Below, one piece after another: positions 7,938 through 18,808 of a DNA stretch of 39,577 nt. Position numbers and translations under genes: made by a program. This stretch comes from Nocardioides sp. GTDB lineage: Bacteria; Actinomycetota; Actinomycetes; Propionibacteriales; Nocardioidaceae. Each line of letters starts with the position of its first letter. The stretch's first letter is position 1. A model generated the notes under the pieces. That model was not told the DNA's origin. It saw only the letters and a program-made list of their open reading frames with translations, and did not search any database. The stretch is taken from the NCBI RefSeq assembly GCF_014360585.1, contig NZ_JACIXG010000048.1, positions 1 to 39,577 on the forward strand, read 5' to 3'.

Positions 7938-8108
7938 CTAGGCGGCCAGCGGGACGCTGCCGGGCATGATGACCGGGGCGCACGGGCAGGTGTCGCTGCA
8001 GGCGAGGTAGGTGTGCACCTCGTGGCCGCACCGCTGGCACGGCAGGAAGTGCGAGACCGGGAAGCTGCGTACGTTGGTGGTCTCGGGGTTCTGAGCGGTG
8101 TCCCACAT
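7938..8108 (-). CDS. 56-residue cysteine-rich protein, possible zinc-binding
   Basis: This small reading frame encodes 56 residues with five cysteines: CQRC at 24-27, C37, and CPC at 41-43, in the context LPCQRCGHEVHTYLACSDTC. Histidines at 20, 29 and 32 are further possible ligands. The pattern suits a small zinc ribbon, but the family is not recognised. The start is well supported: ATG at 8108 is preceded by CAGGAG with six bases spacing. It is divergent from the AraC-type regulator across about 104 bp, so the two may share control. The tail PVIMPGSVPLAA has no known motif. Confidence 0.7.
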   Translation of the reverse strand: MWDTAQNPETTNVRSFPVSHFLPCQRCGHEVHTYLACSDTCPCAPVIMPGSVPLAA

Positions 8109-8212
8109 GGCTTTCTCCTGTCCGTGTTCGTTGTTCCTTCATCTGTTCCACGAGTGGTGGCGCCCGATTTCGACACTTCTGCTTCAACCCGCGGCAGATT
8201 CATCGAAGTGGG

Positions 8213-8701
8213 ATGATCGGGAGCGTGACCAGCAAGCCCAGTGGTGGGCAGAGCCAGGAGCAGCGGCTTCATGACCTGAAGCTGCTGCGGCGGGTGAAGG
8301 ACCGGATCGACCGGGAGTACGCGCAGCCGCTGGACGTGGAGGCGCTGGCCCGTGGTGTGCACATGTCGTCGGGCCACCTGAGCCGGGAGTTCAAGAAGGC
8401 CTACGGCGAGCCGCCCTACTCCTATCTGATGACCCGCCGCGTCGAGCGGGCGATGACCCTGCTGCGGCGCGGCGACCTCAGCGTCACCGACATCTGCTTC
8501 GAGGTCGGCTTCTCCTCGCTGGGCACGTTCTCGACGCGGTTCAGCGAGCTCGTCGGGATGTCGCCGAGCGTCTACCGCGACAAGGCCGTCGCCGGCGAGG
8601 CCGGTATCCCGCCGTGCGTCGCCAAGCAGGTCACCAGACCGATCAGACGGACTTCGATCAGGAATCGAGAAGCAAAGGTGCCTGACCCCTACCTACCGTG
8701 A
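8213..8701 (+). CDS. AraC-family transcriptional regulator
   Basis: The protein is 162 residues. The AraC/XylS double helix-turn-helix fills residues about 24-125: [26 protein letters not shown] for the first and [25 protein letters not shown], ending in GMSPSVYR, for the second. There is no large sensing domain, only a short basic tail, so it may act as a small stand-alone activator. The gene ends inside the putative -10 element of the downstream VOC gene, which suggests it regulates that gene and perhaps the UvrA-like gene. A GTG at 8225 is an alternative start. Confidence 0.9.
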   Translation: MIGSVTSKPSGGQSQEQRLHDLKLLRRVKDRIDREYAQPLDVEALARGVHMSSGHLSREFKKAYGEPPYSYLMTRRVERAMTLLRRGDLSVTDICFEVGFSSLGTFSTRFSELVGMSPSVYRDKAVAGEAGIPPCVAKQVTRPIRRTSIRNREAKVPDPYLP

Positions 8702-8706
8702 GGGTC

Positions 8707-9129
8707 ATGGACATCAACATTCACGTCACCTTCCTTCCGCACACCGACCCCGAGGCCTCGCTGGCCTTCTACCGCGACACGCTCGGCTTCGAGCTGCGCA
8801 AGGACGTCGGCTACGAGAACATGCGCTGGCTCACGCTCGGCCCCGTCGGGCGGCCGGACTCCAACATCGTCCTCTACCCGCCGAACGCCGACCCCGCCGT
8901 CACCGAGGAGGAGAGCAGGGTCGTCCTCGAGATGATGGCGAAGGGCACCTTCGCCTCGATCATGCTCGCCACGCCGGACCTCGACTCCGTCTTCGCGCAG
9001 ATCCAGGGATCGCTGGAGAAGAGCGGCGCAGAGGTCATGCAGGAGCCGACCGACCAGGACTGGGGCCAGCGAGACTGCGCGTTCCGGGACCCGGCCGGCA
9101 ACACCGTCCGCATGCAGCAGGTCAAGTAG
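8707..9129 (+). CDS. VOC-superfamily (glyoxalase/bleomycin resistance-like) protein
   Basis: The protein is 140 residues, one complete VOC unit with paired beta-alpha-beta modules. N-terminal features are [20 protein letters not shown], and the C-terminal half has the classic [17 protein letters not shown] with VRMQQVK at the end. Family members bind metal and act as dioxygenases, isomerases or antibiotic-binding proteins; the function here is unknown. The start at 8707 is supported by TACCGT (8694-8699) seven bases upstream. It sits between an AraC regulator and a UvrA/DrrC-like gene, an arrangement that suggests resistance to a small DNA-active molecule. Confidence 0.9.
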   Translation: MDINIHVTFLPHTDPEASLAFYRDTLGFELRKDVGYENMRWLTLGPVGRPDSNIVLYPPNADPAVTEEESRVVLEMMAKGTFASIMLATPDLDSVFAQIQGSLEKSGAEVMQEPTDQDWGQRDCAFRDPAGNTVRMQQVK

Positions 9130-9247
9130 CCGAGCCATGTGCAGGGCAGGTTTCATGCCACCGCCGAACCATCGCGACAAGGGGGCTCGGGCGGGGCACG
9201 ACGAATCCGGAGGCGCACATGCCGGGTCACGATCTAGCCTGAACGGC

Positions 9248-11599
<2,352 letters not shown>

Positions 11600-11702
11600 C
11601 CCTGGGTGTGGGCGTGGCTCCTGGAGCGCGCAGGTGGCGCGAATCACGCCTGTTTGCGGGCATCTGAATGCGGTTGAGGTAGAGGGTCTCTCTTAGTGTG
11701 AA

Positions 11703-11726
11703 TTGGTTGTAGTATCAATCAAGGAG
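11703..11726 (+). promoter_or_regulatory. Inverted repeat around a -10-like element, plus ribosome binding site
   Basis: TTGGTTG (11703-11709) and CAATCAA (11716-11722) form an inverted repeat with one mismatch. It encloses TAGTAT (11710-11715), a good -10 hexamer. The AAGGAG Shine-Dalgarno (11721-11726) lies eight bases before the ATG at 11735. A repressor bound here would block transcription of the membrane protein gene. No regulator gene is adjacent. Confidence 0.45.
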
Positions 11727-11734
11727 CACCCGAG

Positions 11735-12217
11735 ATGACCCTCTACCTTCCCGAGCACAGGCAGACCACGCCGGTGGAGATCGCTCCCGTGCCGGCGCGA
11801 CCGGCACCGGTCTGGCCGCGCGGGCTGGTGGCCACGGCCATCGCGGCGGTCGCCACGACGCTGATGGCGGTGATCGCCAAGGCGGCGGGGGTCGACTTCG
11901 GCAGCAGTCTCGGGGACGTACCCATCTCGGCGTTCCCGCTGCTGACCGTCTACTGCTCGCTGATCGGCATCATCATCGCCGAGGTGACGACCCGGGTCGC
12001 CAAGCTGCCCCGCTCGACGTTCCAGATCACCGCCATCGTGCTCACCGGGCTCTCCCTGATCCCCGACGTGCTGCCGATCTTCGAGTTCGACCTGGCCTTC
12101 GTCGGCTTCCTGTGCCTGACGCACATCGTCGCCGCCGCGATCGTGGTCCCGATGATCGCGCTGCGGATGGAGGAGCGCCGTGGCCTCGGGCTGCATGCTC
12201 CTGCTCATCGTCGATAG
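11735..12217 (+). CDS. DUF6069-like integral membrane protein
   Basis: The protein is 160 residues with four membrane helices: LVATAIAAVATTLMAVIAKAAG (about 31-52), ISAFPLLTVYCSLIGIIIAE (about 67-86), TFQITAIVLTGLSLIPDVLP (about 97-116) and AFVGFLCLTHIVAAAIVVPMIAL (about 124-146). A proline-rich cytoplasmic N-terminus precedes them. The pattern of four helices with a DVLP and LTHIVAAAIVVP signature matches DUF6069 proteins of actinobacteria, whose function is unknown. The start is fixed by a strong AAGGAG. It is monocistronic, between the UvrA-like and VOC genes. Confidence 0.8.
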   Translation: MTLYLPEHRQTTPVEIAPVPARPAPVWPRGLVATAIAAVATTLMAVIAKAAGVDFGSSLGDVPISAFPLLTVYCSLIGIIIAEVTTRVAKLPRSTFQITAIVLTGLSLIPDVLPIFEFDLAFVGFLCLTHIVAAAIVVPMIALRMEERRGLGLHAPAHRR

Positions 12218-12256
12218 CGGACGCGAGCTGTCCTGATTCGGTGTCATGGTGGAGCC

Positions 12257-12742
12257 ATGGCAATCGAGACACACACCGTCGAGACCCGAACCTTCCAGGT
12301 CACCTTCGACGCGCACGACCCGCGCGCGCTCTCCACGTTCTGGCGTGACGTCCTCGGTTACGTCCACCCTGGCCCGCCGGGAGTCGAGGTGCCCGAGGGC
12401 ACCGACCCGCTGGACGCGTGGGACTCGTTCCTCGAGCAGGTAGGCGTGCCGCCCGAGCAGCGCAACAACGCCTCGGCGATCGAGGACCCCGCGGGTGCCG
12501 GCCCCCGCGTCTTCTTCCAGCGCGTGCCGGAGTCGAAGACCGCCAAGAACCGCGTCCACCTCGACGTCCGGGCAGCTCCCGGGCTGCAGGGTGAGGCGCG
12601 GATGGCCGCGCTCGAGGCGGAGTGCGAACGTCTTGTCAGCCTCGGCGCCTACCGCATCCAGCGGCTCGAGCCGGACCCGCCGATGGGGTTCGGCCACCTC
12701 GTCATGCAGGACCCGGAAGGCAACGTGTTCTGCCTGGACTGA
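12257..12742 (+). CDS. VOC-family protein (Glyoxalase_6 type)
   Basis: The protein is 161 residues. Residues about 10-35 (FQVTFDAHDPRALSTFWRDVLGY) and the C-terminal MGFGHLVMQDPEGNVFCLD are the typical halves of actinobacterial Glyoxalase_6 proteins. The centre contains PRVFFQRVPESKTAKNRVHLDV, also standard. The substrate is unknown. CATGGT lies six bases before the ATG, a weaker form of the leaderless pattern seen elsewhere. A 24-codon relic at 21229-21300 matches residues 114-138 of this protein, so a paralogue once lay downstream. Confidence 0.88.
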   Translation: MAIETHTVETRTFQVTFDAHDPRALSTFWRDVLGYVHPGPPGVEVPEGTDPLDAWDSFLEQVGVPPEQRNNASAIEDPAGAGPRVFFQRVPESKTAKNRVHLDVRAAPGLQGEARMAALEAECERLVSLGAYRIQRLEPDPPMGFGHLVMQDPEGNVFCLD

Positions 12743-12749
12743 CGCTCGG

Positions 12750-12780
12750 GGCCGCCGGAGCACGGATGGTCCCGGCGGCC
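12750..12780 (+). terminator. Hairpin after the VOC gene
   Basis: GGCCGCCGG (12750-12758) pairs perfectly with CCGGCGGCC (12772-12780) around a 13-nt loop, starting seven bases after the stop codon. There is no T-run, as is common for terminators in high-GC actinobacteria. Confidence 0.5.
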
Positions 12781-12850
12781 TCGCGTACCCCGGGACCGGC
12801 GACCCGTCAGCCCGGTAACGTCCCCGTTCCCGCAGCCCCAACCCCTCGGG

Positions 12851-13200
12851 CTAGGCGGTGACCCCGAGCCGGTTGGCCAGCGTCCGCGACTCCTGTTCGA
12901 TGAGCCGCCCGCCATGGGTGACCAGTTCTGATGCCAGGGAGCGTCCCAGTAGATGATGACTGACTGCGCCAGATTCCCGGGAGTGGTGGGGTTGAGGAGC
13001 AGCGGCCGCCGTGAGCGTGTAGACGGCCGTGGGACGCCGTACTGATCCCGCGCAAGCTGGTCCAGCAAGAAGCGATCGGGATGCTGGACCTCGATACCGG
13101 AGGGCAGCGCTCGGTCGGGAAAGCCTCACAGGGTCAACGTCACCAGATGCGAAGCACCTGAACCTGTGACAGTAGCCAGGACGTGCTGGTGCTTCGTCGC
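12851..13200 (-). pseudogene. Degraded PIN-domain (VapC-like) gene
   Basis: Reading the minus strand from 13200, one frame gives ATKHQHVLATVTGSGASHLV, then TLTL, a TGA stop (13128-13126), then GFPDRALPSGIEV and QHPDRFLLDQLARDQYG. This aligns with the C-terminal half of actinobacterial PIN nucleases, whose pattern is DRHVLAAAV..GA..VVTFNLKDFP..AL..GIE...PD.FLLDQL. Beyond about 13030 the expected tail is scattered over other frames (AVYTLTAAAA, then LVTHGGRLIEQESRTLANRL ending at the TAG at 12851). The gene thus has an in-frame stop, frameshifts and no recognisable 5' half. The rest of the 12743-13356 gap holds a hairpin (12750-12780) and the promoter side of the next gene, and no intact gene. 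Confidence 0.65.
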
Positions 13201-13356
13201 GCGGTTGCTCGACCCGGCCCTCAGAACCCCCGGCGACGACGCCGAAGCGGACCCGGAGAGCGCTCCAGCGCCTCGGTGACTCGTCAGTAAAGTAACCCGC
13301 CCGCCCGCGCGCCGTTATACACCCCAAAGCCGGTTCGCCCCCACCGAGGAGTTCCA

Positions 13357-14502
13357 ATGTTCACCTTGTCACGCGCCGTCAGCGCGCTCGCGGGCCTGGC
13401 AGGGCTGGTGCTTGCTCCGGTCCTGCTCGCCACCTCAGCACACGCAGCCGTCGACCCCGGAGCCGTTCGTGGCGCGAGCGTCGTCCAGACCGGCTGGTGG
13501 AACGCCCTCAACGAGCCGCCTCCGGACAACCCGCTCACGCCACCGCCTCCGCCTCCCGCGCCCGACGTTCCGGCAGGCACCCTGCCGGTCAGCACAGTGG
13601 GCGGAGACCCGAAACGGATCAGCGCGATCGAGATCGCTCTCGAGGCCGACCCCGGATCGGTCGTCGACAAGCTCGAGCTGGCCATCGCCGAAAGTGCCAC
13701 GAAGAACGTCACGGCCAACGCCGAGAAAGCGGCGATCGAGGCCTGCCCAGTGACCGAGCTGTCCTGGGTCGGTGGGGAGAACATCCCATGGAAGAACCGG
13801 CCCGAGTTCGATTGCGAGGCCGGCTCGGCGAAAGGGGTCCGCGACGACAAGGGGGTGTGGCGCTTCGACCTGACCTCGATCGCGTCGACATGGCTGGCCG
13901 AGGACTTCTCCGGTTCACGTTCGGTCATGCTGGTTCCCGCCGCGCCCGCCGCGCCCGCCGCGCCCGAGGCACCCGAGGCACCCGACGCGCCGCCCAACTT
14001 CCAGGTGATCTTCGACGGCCCGAAGGCCGGCGGCATCGGCTTGCTCGTCAAGACCACGGCCGGCAGCGGCTCCGAGGATGACTCCGACGGCGAAGCTGGA
14101 ACCGGTGGGACCACGACTCCGAACACGAGCGTCGGCAGCGGAGAAGCCGTGGGCACACTTGCCGACACGGGCGACCTCGGCAGCACCGACCTCGGCGGAG
14201 CCGGCACTGGCGACCTCGGCGCGATCGCGACCCCGGCCGCCATGCCGGAAGCCGCCGCACCGGCCACAGCAGCGCCCGCAGGCCAGATCGCGCCCGTGGG
14301 CGCGGTCCCGCACTGGCACGACGGGATGATCAAGCCGGCCCTCATCGTGCTCCCGCCTCTCCTCATCCTCGCCTACCTCGCCATGCTCTCGCTGGGCCCG
14401 GTCGGCCAACCCGCGGGGATCGTCAACCGCCGCGGGGTCAGCCAGGCACTCGACAAGCTCCGCGTCGCCGGTTCCGGCCTCGCCTCGAAGATCGGCCGAT
14501 GA
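13357..14502 (+). CDS. Secreted, C-terminally anchored protein with Pro/Ala-rich linkers
   Basis: The protein is 381 residues. A Sec signal peptide occupies 1-31 (ending TSAHA-AV). A proline-rich stretch follows (about 50-70), then a globular domain at about 75-190 whose end (GVWRFDLTSIASTWLAEDFSGS) resembles the last strands of DNRLRE/CBM96-type beta-sandwich domains. It has two cysteines that could pair. An Ala/Pro repeat and a Gly/Ser/Thr-rich acidic linker lead to a membrane helix, ALIVLPPLLILAYLAMLSL (about 327-345), and a basic cytoplasmic tail. GAGGAG lies five bases before the ATG. It heads the importer operon and overlaps the next gene by 4 bp (ATGA), so it is probably an accessory surface protein of that system. 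Function unknown. Confidence 0.75.
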   Translation: MFTLSRAVSALAGLAGLVLAPVLLATSAHAAVDPGAVRGASVVQTGWWNALNEPPPDNPLTPPPPPPAPDVPAGTLPVSTVGGDPKRISAIEIALEADPGSVVDKLELAIAESATKNVTANAEKAAIEACPVTELSWVGGENIPWKNRPEFDCEAGSAKGVRDDKGVWRFDLTSIASTWLAEDFSGSRSVMLVPAAPAAPAAPEAPEAPDAPPNFQVIFDGPKAGGIGLLVKTTAGSGSEDDSDGEAGTGGTTTPNTSVGSGEAVGTLADTGDLGSTDLGGAGTGDLGAIATPAAMPEAAAPATAAPAGQIAPVGAVPHWHDGMIKPALIVLPPLLILAYLAMLSLGPVGQPAGIVNRRGVSQALDKLRVAGSGLASKIGR

Positions 14503-15947
14503 CGATGATGATCACGCGCAAGTTCCAGGCGGTCGCACTGGCGGCCGCCATCACTCTCACGGTTCCCGCGTGCGGCCAGAAGTCCGGCGTCGCGAGCCAG
14601 GTCGTCGTGGGCGGAGTACCGGGGCAGGTCGCGGCGGACGGGTCGATCGTGCCCGGCACGACCGCGGCTGACGGCAGTGCAGTCGGCGTACCCGGCGCCA
14701 CCGGTGGCGTCACCGGCGGAACCCCGACCGGTGGTGGCTCCACGACCGGTGGTGGCTCCACGACCGGCGGCAGCAAGACCACCCCGAGCGGCACCGGTGG
14801 CGGTGGGGAAGCGCCTCCGGCCACTGCTCCCCGCAGCGGCGGGGGAGACACCACCGGCGTCACGGACACGACGATCAAGGTCGGCATTCACGCTCCCGTC
14901 ACCGGTGCGGCGGCGATCCCTCAGCAGTCCTTCGAGAAGGCCGTCGGCGTCTACTTCGACATGGTCAACAAGAAGGGCGGCATCAACGGCCGCAAGGTCG
15001 AGGTGAAGTTCGAGGACGACCAGTTCCGTCCCGACACCGCCCGGGCGCGCTGCAAGAAGTTCGCCGAGCAGGACAAGGTCTTCTTGATCATCGGCGGAGC
15101 CGGTGCCGATCAGATCGATGCCTGCGCCCGCTATGCCGCGAGCGCCAGCGTCCCGTACCTCTCCGCCGGTGTTCACGAAACCCGGCCGGGCCAGGCTCCG
15201 CTCAGCAGCCTGTCGACGTACTTCGCCCTCTCCCTCACCTATGAGCAGCAGACACCGTTGCTCGCGCGCACCTACAAGGCGAGCTACAACGGCCAGAAGG
15301 TCGCGGTCATCACCGCCGACAACGACTCTCTCGACAACTTCCACGGCAAGGCGGTGGGCGCAATCAAGGCTGCCGCCGGCAGCAATCTGGCCTACGAACG
15401 CCGGATCCCGAAGAACACCACGAGCGACGCGCCCGGCATCGCGGGCGAGATCTGCCGCAGCGGCGCCAAGGCAGTGGTCTGGAACGCCAGCCCGAGCAGC
15501 CTGCTCAACGTCGCCAAGGTGCTCACCTGCAAGGTGGGGTTCATCGGTCCAGGCCTGACCAACGGGCTCAACATCGTTGCTGAGGTCGGCTGCGACAACA
15601 TCGCCAACGCGCGTTTCTACTCACCCTTCCCAGGAATGGATGTGATGCGCAGGAACGCCGAGTTCGTCAATGCCTACAAGGCCTCCAACGGCGGCTCCGC
15701 GCCTGACGATCTCGGCGCCGCCATCTATGGTGTCGAGAGCCTCGTGGGCATGATCCTCGCCGCGACCGGCAAGGACCTTTCGCGTGAGTCGTTCATGGCG
15801 ACGATCGGCAAGGTCAAGCAGTTCAACAACGGCATCTACCCGCCCACCAACTTCTCCAGTCGTTTCGGCGGTACGGCGATGCACCTGCTGCGCGCGGATT
15901 GCAGCAAGTCTGAGTTCGTCACTGAGAAAGTGAACGTCCGGCCGTGA
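14499..15947 (+). CDS. ABC importer substrate-binding lipoprotein (HAAT/Peripla_BP_6 family)
   Basis: The protein is 482 residues. The signal peptide ends in a lipobox-like LTVPAC (Cys about 25), so the mature protein is probably lipidated. A long Gly/Ser/Thr-rich linker with a repeated 18-bp unit (14731-14766) follows. The Peripla_BP_6 fold begins near residue 122 (DTTIKVGIHAPVTGAAAIPQ) and shows INGRKVEVKFEDDQF and DKVFLIIGGAGADQ. Family members bind branched-chain amino acids, amides, urea or aromatic acids. The ligand here cannot be read from the sequence. It overlaps both neighbours by 4 bp. Confidence 0.88.
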   Translation: MTMMITRKFQAVALAAAITLTVPACGQKSGVASQVVVGGVPGQVAADGSIVPGTTAADGSAVGVPGATGGVTGGTPTGGGSTTGGGSTTGGSKTTPSGTGGGGEAPPATAPRSGGGDTTGVTDTTIKVGIHAPVTGAAAIPQQSFEKAVGVYFDMVNKKGGINGRKVEVKFEDDQFRPDTARARCKKFAEQDKVFLIIGGAGADQIDACARYAASASVPYLSAGVHETRPGQAPLSSLSTYFALSLTYEQQTPLLARTYKASYNGQKVAVITADNDSLDNFHGKAVGAIKAAAGSNLAYERRIPKNTTSDAPGIAGEICRSGAKAVVWNASPSSLLNVAKVLTCKVGFIGPGLTNGLNIVAEVGCDNIANARFYSPFPGMDVMRRNAEFVNAYKASNGGSAPDDLGAAIYGVESLVGMILAATGKDLSRESFMATIGKVKQFNNGIYPPTNFSSRFGGTAMHLLRADCSKSEFVTEKVNVRP

Positions 15948-16855
15948 ACCTCCCCCTCTACGAGCAGCTCGCGATCGCGCTCACCGCTGGCGTGCTCCGC
16001 GGAGCCGTCTACGCACTCGTGGCCCTCGGCATCGTGCTCGTCTTCCGCGGCAGCGGGGTGTTCAACTTCGCTCAGGCGGAGTTCGGCACCACCGGCCTGT
16101 TCGCCGCGTACTGGGCACTGACGGTCCAGGGCTGGAGCTACCCCGTCTCGTTCGCCTTCGGCATGGCCGTCGCGATCGCCCTGGGTCTCCTCACCGAGCG
16201 GCTGGTGATCCACCCGCTGCGGGACTCCTCCCGCGTCACCTTGCTCGTGGGCACTGCCGGAGTCGCCCTGGCGGCGATCGGCCTGCAGTTCTGGTTGTTC
16301 AACGAGACGCTCGTGATGTCGATGCCGAAGATCCACGACGGCTACTTCACGACGCCCTGGGGGGCGATCGTCACCATGCAGGAGCTGATCACCCTCGGGG
16401 TGCTCGCCGGGGGGGCCGCGCTACTGGCGCTGTTCTTCCGGTCTCCGTCCGGGCTGGCGATCCAGGCGGCCCAGCAGGAGCGGGTCGCCTCCGAGCTCGT
16501 CGGCATCAGCGTGCGCCGGGTCTCCATGCTGACGTGGGGCATCGCCGCCGCGTTGGGTGGCCTGGCCGGCATCCTGGCGGGGCCCTATCTGACCTTCAGC
16601 GCCGGCTTCTTGAGCTTCGGGGCTGTCGGATCGCTGTTGCCGGGCTTCATGGCTGCGGTGCTCGCCGGGATGCGTAGCATGCCCGGCGCCGTCGCCGGCG
16701 GTCTGCTGGTGGGCGCGATCGAGCAGCTCAGCTCACTGGAGGTCTTCGCTGAGAGCATTCCCGGGGCCGGCGCGATGATCCTGTTCGTGTTCCTGCTCGT
16801 GGTGCTGCTGGTGCGACCGCAGGGGATCTTCGTGGGTCGGGCGGTGACCGCATGA
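15944..16855 (+). CDS. livH: Branched-chain amino-acid type ABC permease (LivH-like)
   Basis: The protein is 303 residues with about eight membrane helices and is one of two permeases of a HAAT importer. The N-terminal LRGAVYALVALGIVLVFRGSGVFNFAQAEFG is the LivH hallmark. Later segments show the EAA-like coupling region near GLAIQAAQQERVASELVGISVRR and the glycine-rich AAALGGLAGILAGPYL. The GTG start overlaps the stop of the binding-protein gene by 4 bp. Substrate specificity is not defined by the permease; the name denotes family only. Confidence 0.9.
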   Translation: MNLPLYEQLAIALTAGVLRGAVYALVALGIVLVFRGSGVFNFAQAEFGTTGLFAAYWALTVQGWSYPVSFAFGMAVAIALGLLTERLVIHPLRDSSRVTLLVGTAGVALAAIGLQFWLFNETLVMSMPKIHDGYFTTPWGAIVTMQELITLGVLAGGAALLALFFRSPSGLAIQAAQQERVASELVGISVRRVSMLTWGIAAALGGLAGILAGPYLTFSAGFLSFGAVGSLLPGFMAAVLAGMRSMPGAVAGGLLVGAIEQLSSLEVFAESIPGAGAMILFVFLLVVLLVRPQGIFVGRAVTA

Positions 16856-18054
16856 GCGCCCCGACGTCGCCGTCGTCGGAGGCCCCCGACGCGACCCTGG
16901 ACCTGCCGACGGTCGAGGAGGAGCTGTGGAGTGCGCCGGAGGATGCCGAGTCGGAACGGTTCCGGCCCAGCCGCGCCGGCTGGTTCGCCCGCGGGGCCCT
17001 CTGGGCGGTCCTGGCGTGGTTCGTCCTGGCCTTCCCGGTCAACTTCCTCTCGCCGTTCACTCTCGGCGTCTCGGATGTCTCAGCCGCGTCCGAGGCTGCG
17101 ATTTTCGCGATCGTCGGTCTCTCCCTCAACGTCTTGCTCGGCTACGCGGGCCAGATCTCGCTCGGCCACCAGGCATTCGTCGGCATCGGCGCCTTCACCT
17201 CGGCCTACGTCGTGGTCAATCTCGACCTGGCCTTCTGGTTCGCGGTGGCTGTCGCCAGCACCCTCGGCCTGGTCCAGGCGGCGGTTCTCGGCGCGATTTC
17301 GCTGCGGCTCACGGGTTTGTACTTCGCGCTCGTGACCCTGGCGTTCGGCAGCTTCGCCCAGCAGACCATCTTCGCCATCCCGAAGCTGACCGGCGGTGAA
17401 GGCGGCAAGGAGGCCCCTCGTCCGGCGCTGTTCGACAGTGACTACCGCTACTACTTCCTGTGCCTGGCCTTCCTGGCCGTGGTGCTGTTCCTCGACTGGC
17501 GACTGACCCGGAGCAAGGCCGGGAGGGCCCTGATGGCGTTGCGTGAGAACCCGCGGGTGGCGTCCTCCTACGGCATCAACGTCAAGGCATACACCCTCAT
17601 CGCGTTCGCGGTCTCCGGTCTCTTCGCTGGGTTGGCCGGGGCGCTGATGGCCCACCATGACGAGGTCATCGTCGCCCAGAAGTTCGGCTTCAACCTCGCC
17701 CTGTTGTTCGTACTGATGACGGTCGTGGGAGGACTCCGGAGCCGGTCCGGCGTCGTGATCGGGTCGGCATTCTTCGCGCTGCTGGGAAGCGGACACCTGC
17801 TGGAGCTGCTAGAGCCGTTGACGACGAACGTGTTCCGGTTCAGCCTCCACGACTTCCTCACCGGCACGATCGGCCTGCCGATCGAGTTCGTCGCCCTGGT
17901 CGTCGGCCCGATTCTCCTGTTGTTGACCATCACGAAGTATCCCGGCGGCATCGGCCAGCAGATCGCCCCGATCCGCGAGTGGATGCTCGGACACCGGTTC
18001 GACATCCACGCAGGCAAGGTCAAGGAAGTCGAGGTCGATGATGTCCGTGCTTGA
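16852..18054 (+). CDS. livM: Branched-chain amino-acid type ABC permease (LivM-like)
   Basis: The protein is 400 residues. A charged cytoplasmic leader of about 45 residues (PTVEEELWSAPEDAESERF) is longer than in typical LivM. The membrane part has about nine helices with the family motif LNVLLGYAGQISLGHQAFVGIGAF (around 82-105) and the coupling segment KAGRALMALRENPRVASSYGIN. The C-terminal IREWMLGHRFDIHAGKVKEVEV reaches into the cytoplasm. The ATG overlaps the LivH-like gene by 4 bp, and the 3' end overlaps the first ATPase gene by 17 bp. Confidence 0.9.
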   Translation: MSAPTSPSSEAPDATLDLPTVEEELWSAPEDAESERFRPSRAGWFARGALWAVLAWFVLAFPVNFLSPFTLGVSDVSAASEAAIFAIVGLSLNVLLGYAGQISLGHQAFVGIGAFTSAYVVVNLDLAFWFAVAVASTLGLVQAAVLGAISLRLTGLYFALVTLAFGSFAQQTIFAIPKLTGGEGGKEAPRPALFDSDYRYYFLCLAFLAVVLFLDWRLTRSKAGRALMALRENPRVASSYGINVKAYTLIAFAVSGLFAGLAGALMAHHDEVIVAQKFGFNLALLFVLMTVVGGLRSRSGVVIGSAFFALLGSGHLLELLEPLTTNVFRFSLHDFLTGTIGLPIEFVALVVGPILLLLTITKYPGGIGQQIAPIREWMLGHRFDIHAGKVKEVEVDDVRA

Positions 18055-18808
18055 GATCGACGACGTCAGCATCCACTTCGGCGGGGTCAAGGCGCTCCAG
18101 CACATCGCGCTCCGCGTCGGCGAGTGGGAGATCGTAGGGATCATCGGTCCCAACGGTGCCGGGAAGACCACGCTCTTCAACTGCATCACCGGGTTCTACA
18201 CGCCCACCTCCGGAACGGTCCGCTATCGCGGCAAGGACATCTCCAACTTGCCGGTCCACGCCCGCACTGCCCTCGGCCTGGGTCGGACCTTCCAGAATGT
18301 CGGACTCGTCAAGAACGGTACGGTGCTCGAGAACCTGCGTACGGCCCAGCACCTGCAGGTCGGCTATGAGCCGGTGAGCGGGATTCTGGGGGCGCCCTCG
18401 ACCTTCTCCGAAGAGCGTCGGGTCACCGAACGAGCGGGCCAGATCCTAGAACTCATGAACCTGGAGGACATCGCGCACGAACGGGTGACGGATCTGCCCT
18501 ACGGCATGCAGAAGCGTGCCGAGATCGCGGCCGTGCTGGCCACCGACCCCGACGTACTCCTTCTCGACGAGCCCGGCTCTGGGATGGGTCCCGAGGAGGC
18601 CGACGAACTCGGCGACCTGCTCCTGACGCTCCGCAAGGACTTTGCCCTGACGATCGTGATGATCGACCACCACGTCCCGCTCGTCACCCGGATCTCCGAC
18701 TATGTCTACTGCCTCAACTTCGGTGAGGTGCTCGCCGAAGGCGCTCCCGACGCCGTACGCAATCACCCCGAGGTCGTTCGGGCCTACCTGGGCGAGGAGA
18801 CCGTCTGA
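18038..18808 (+). CDS. livG: ABC importer ATPase (LivG-like)
   Basis: The protein is 256 residues. Walker A is GPNGAGKTT (about 38-46), and FNCITGFYTPTSGTVRYRG follows. The signature region reads LPYGMQKRAEIAAVLATDP, with YGMQKR in place of the usual SGGQ, common in LivG. Walker B is VLLLDEPGSGMGPEE and the switch histidine is IDHHVPLV. It is one of two ATPases expected in a HAAT importer. Tandem ATG codons at 18038 and 18041 lie in the end of the LivM-like gene, with GAGG just upstream; the stop overlaps the next start by one base. Confidence 0.92.
   Translation: MMSVLEIDDVSIHFGGVKALQHIALRVGEWEIVGIIGPNGAGKTTLFNCITGFYTPTSGTVRYRGKDISNLPVHARTALGLGRTFQNVGLVKNGTVLENLRTAQHLQVGYEPVSGILGAPSTFSEERRVTERAGQILELMNLEDIAHERVTDLPYGMQKRAEIAAVLATDPDVLLLDEPGSGMGPEEADELGDLLLTLRKDFALTIVMIDHHVPLVTRISDYVYCLNFGEVLAEGAPDAVRNHPEVVRAYLGEETV

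Noticed and set aside
7915..7942. Direct repeat of GAGAGATCTAGG as an attachment-site duplication
   Set aside because: The copies are only 16 bp apart with no inserted element between them; more likely slippage.
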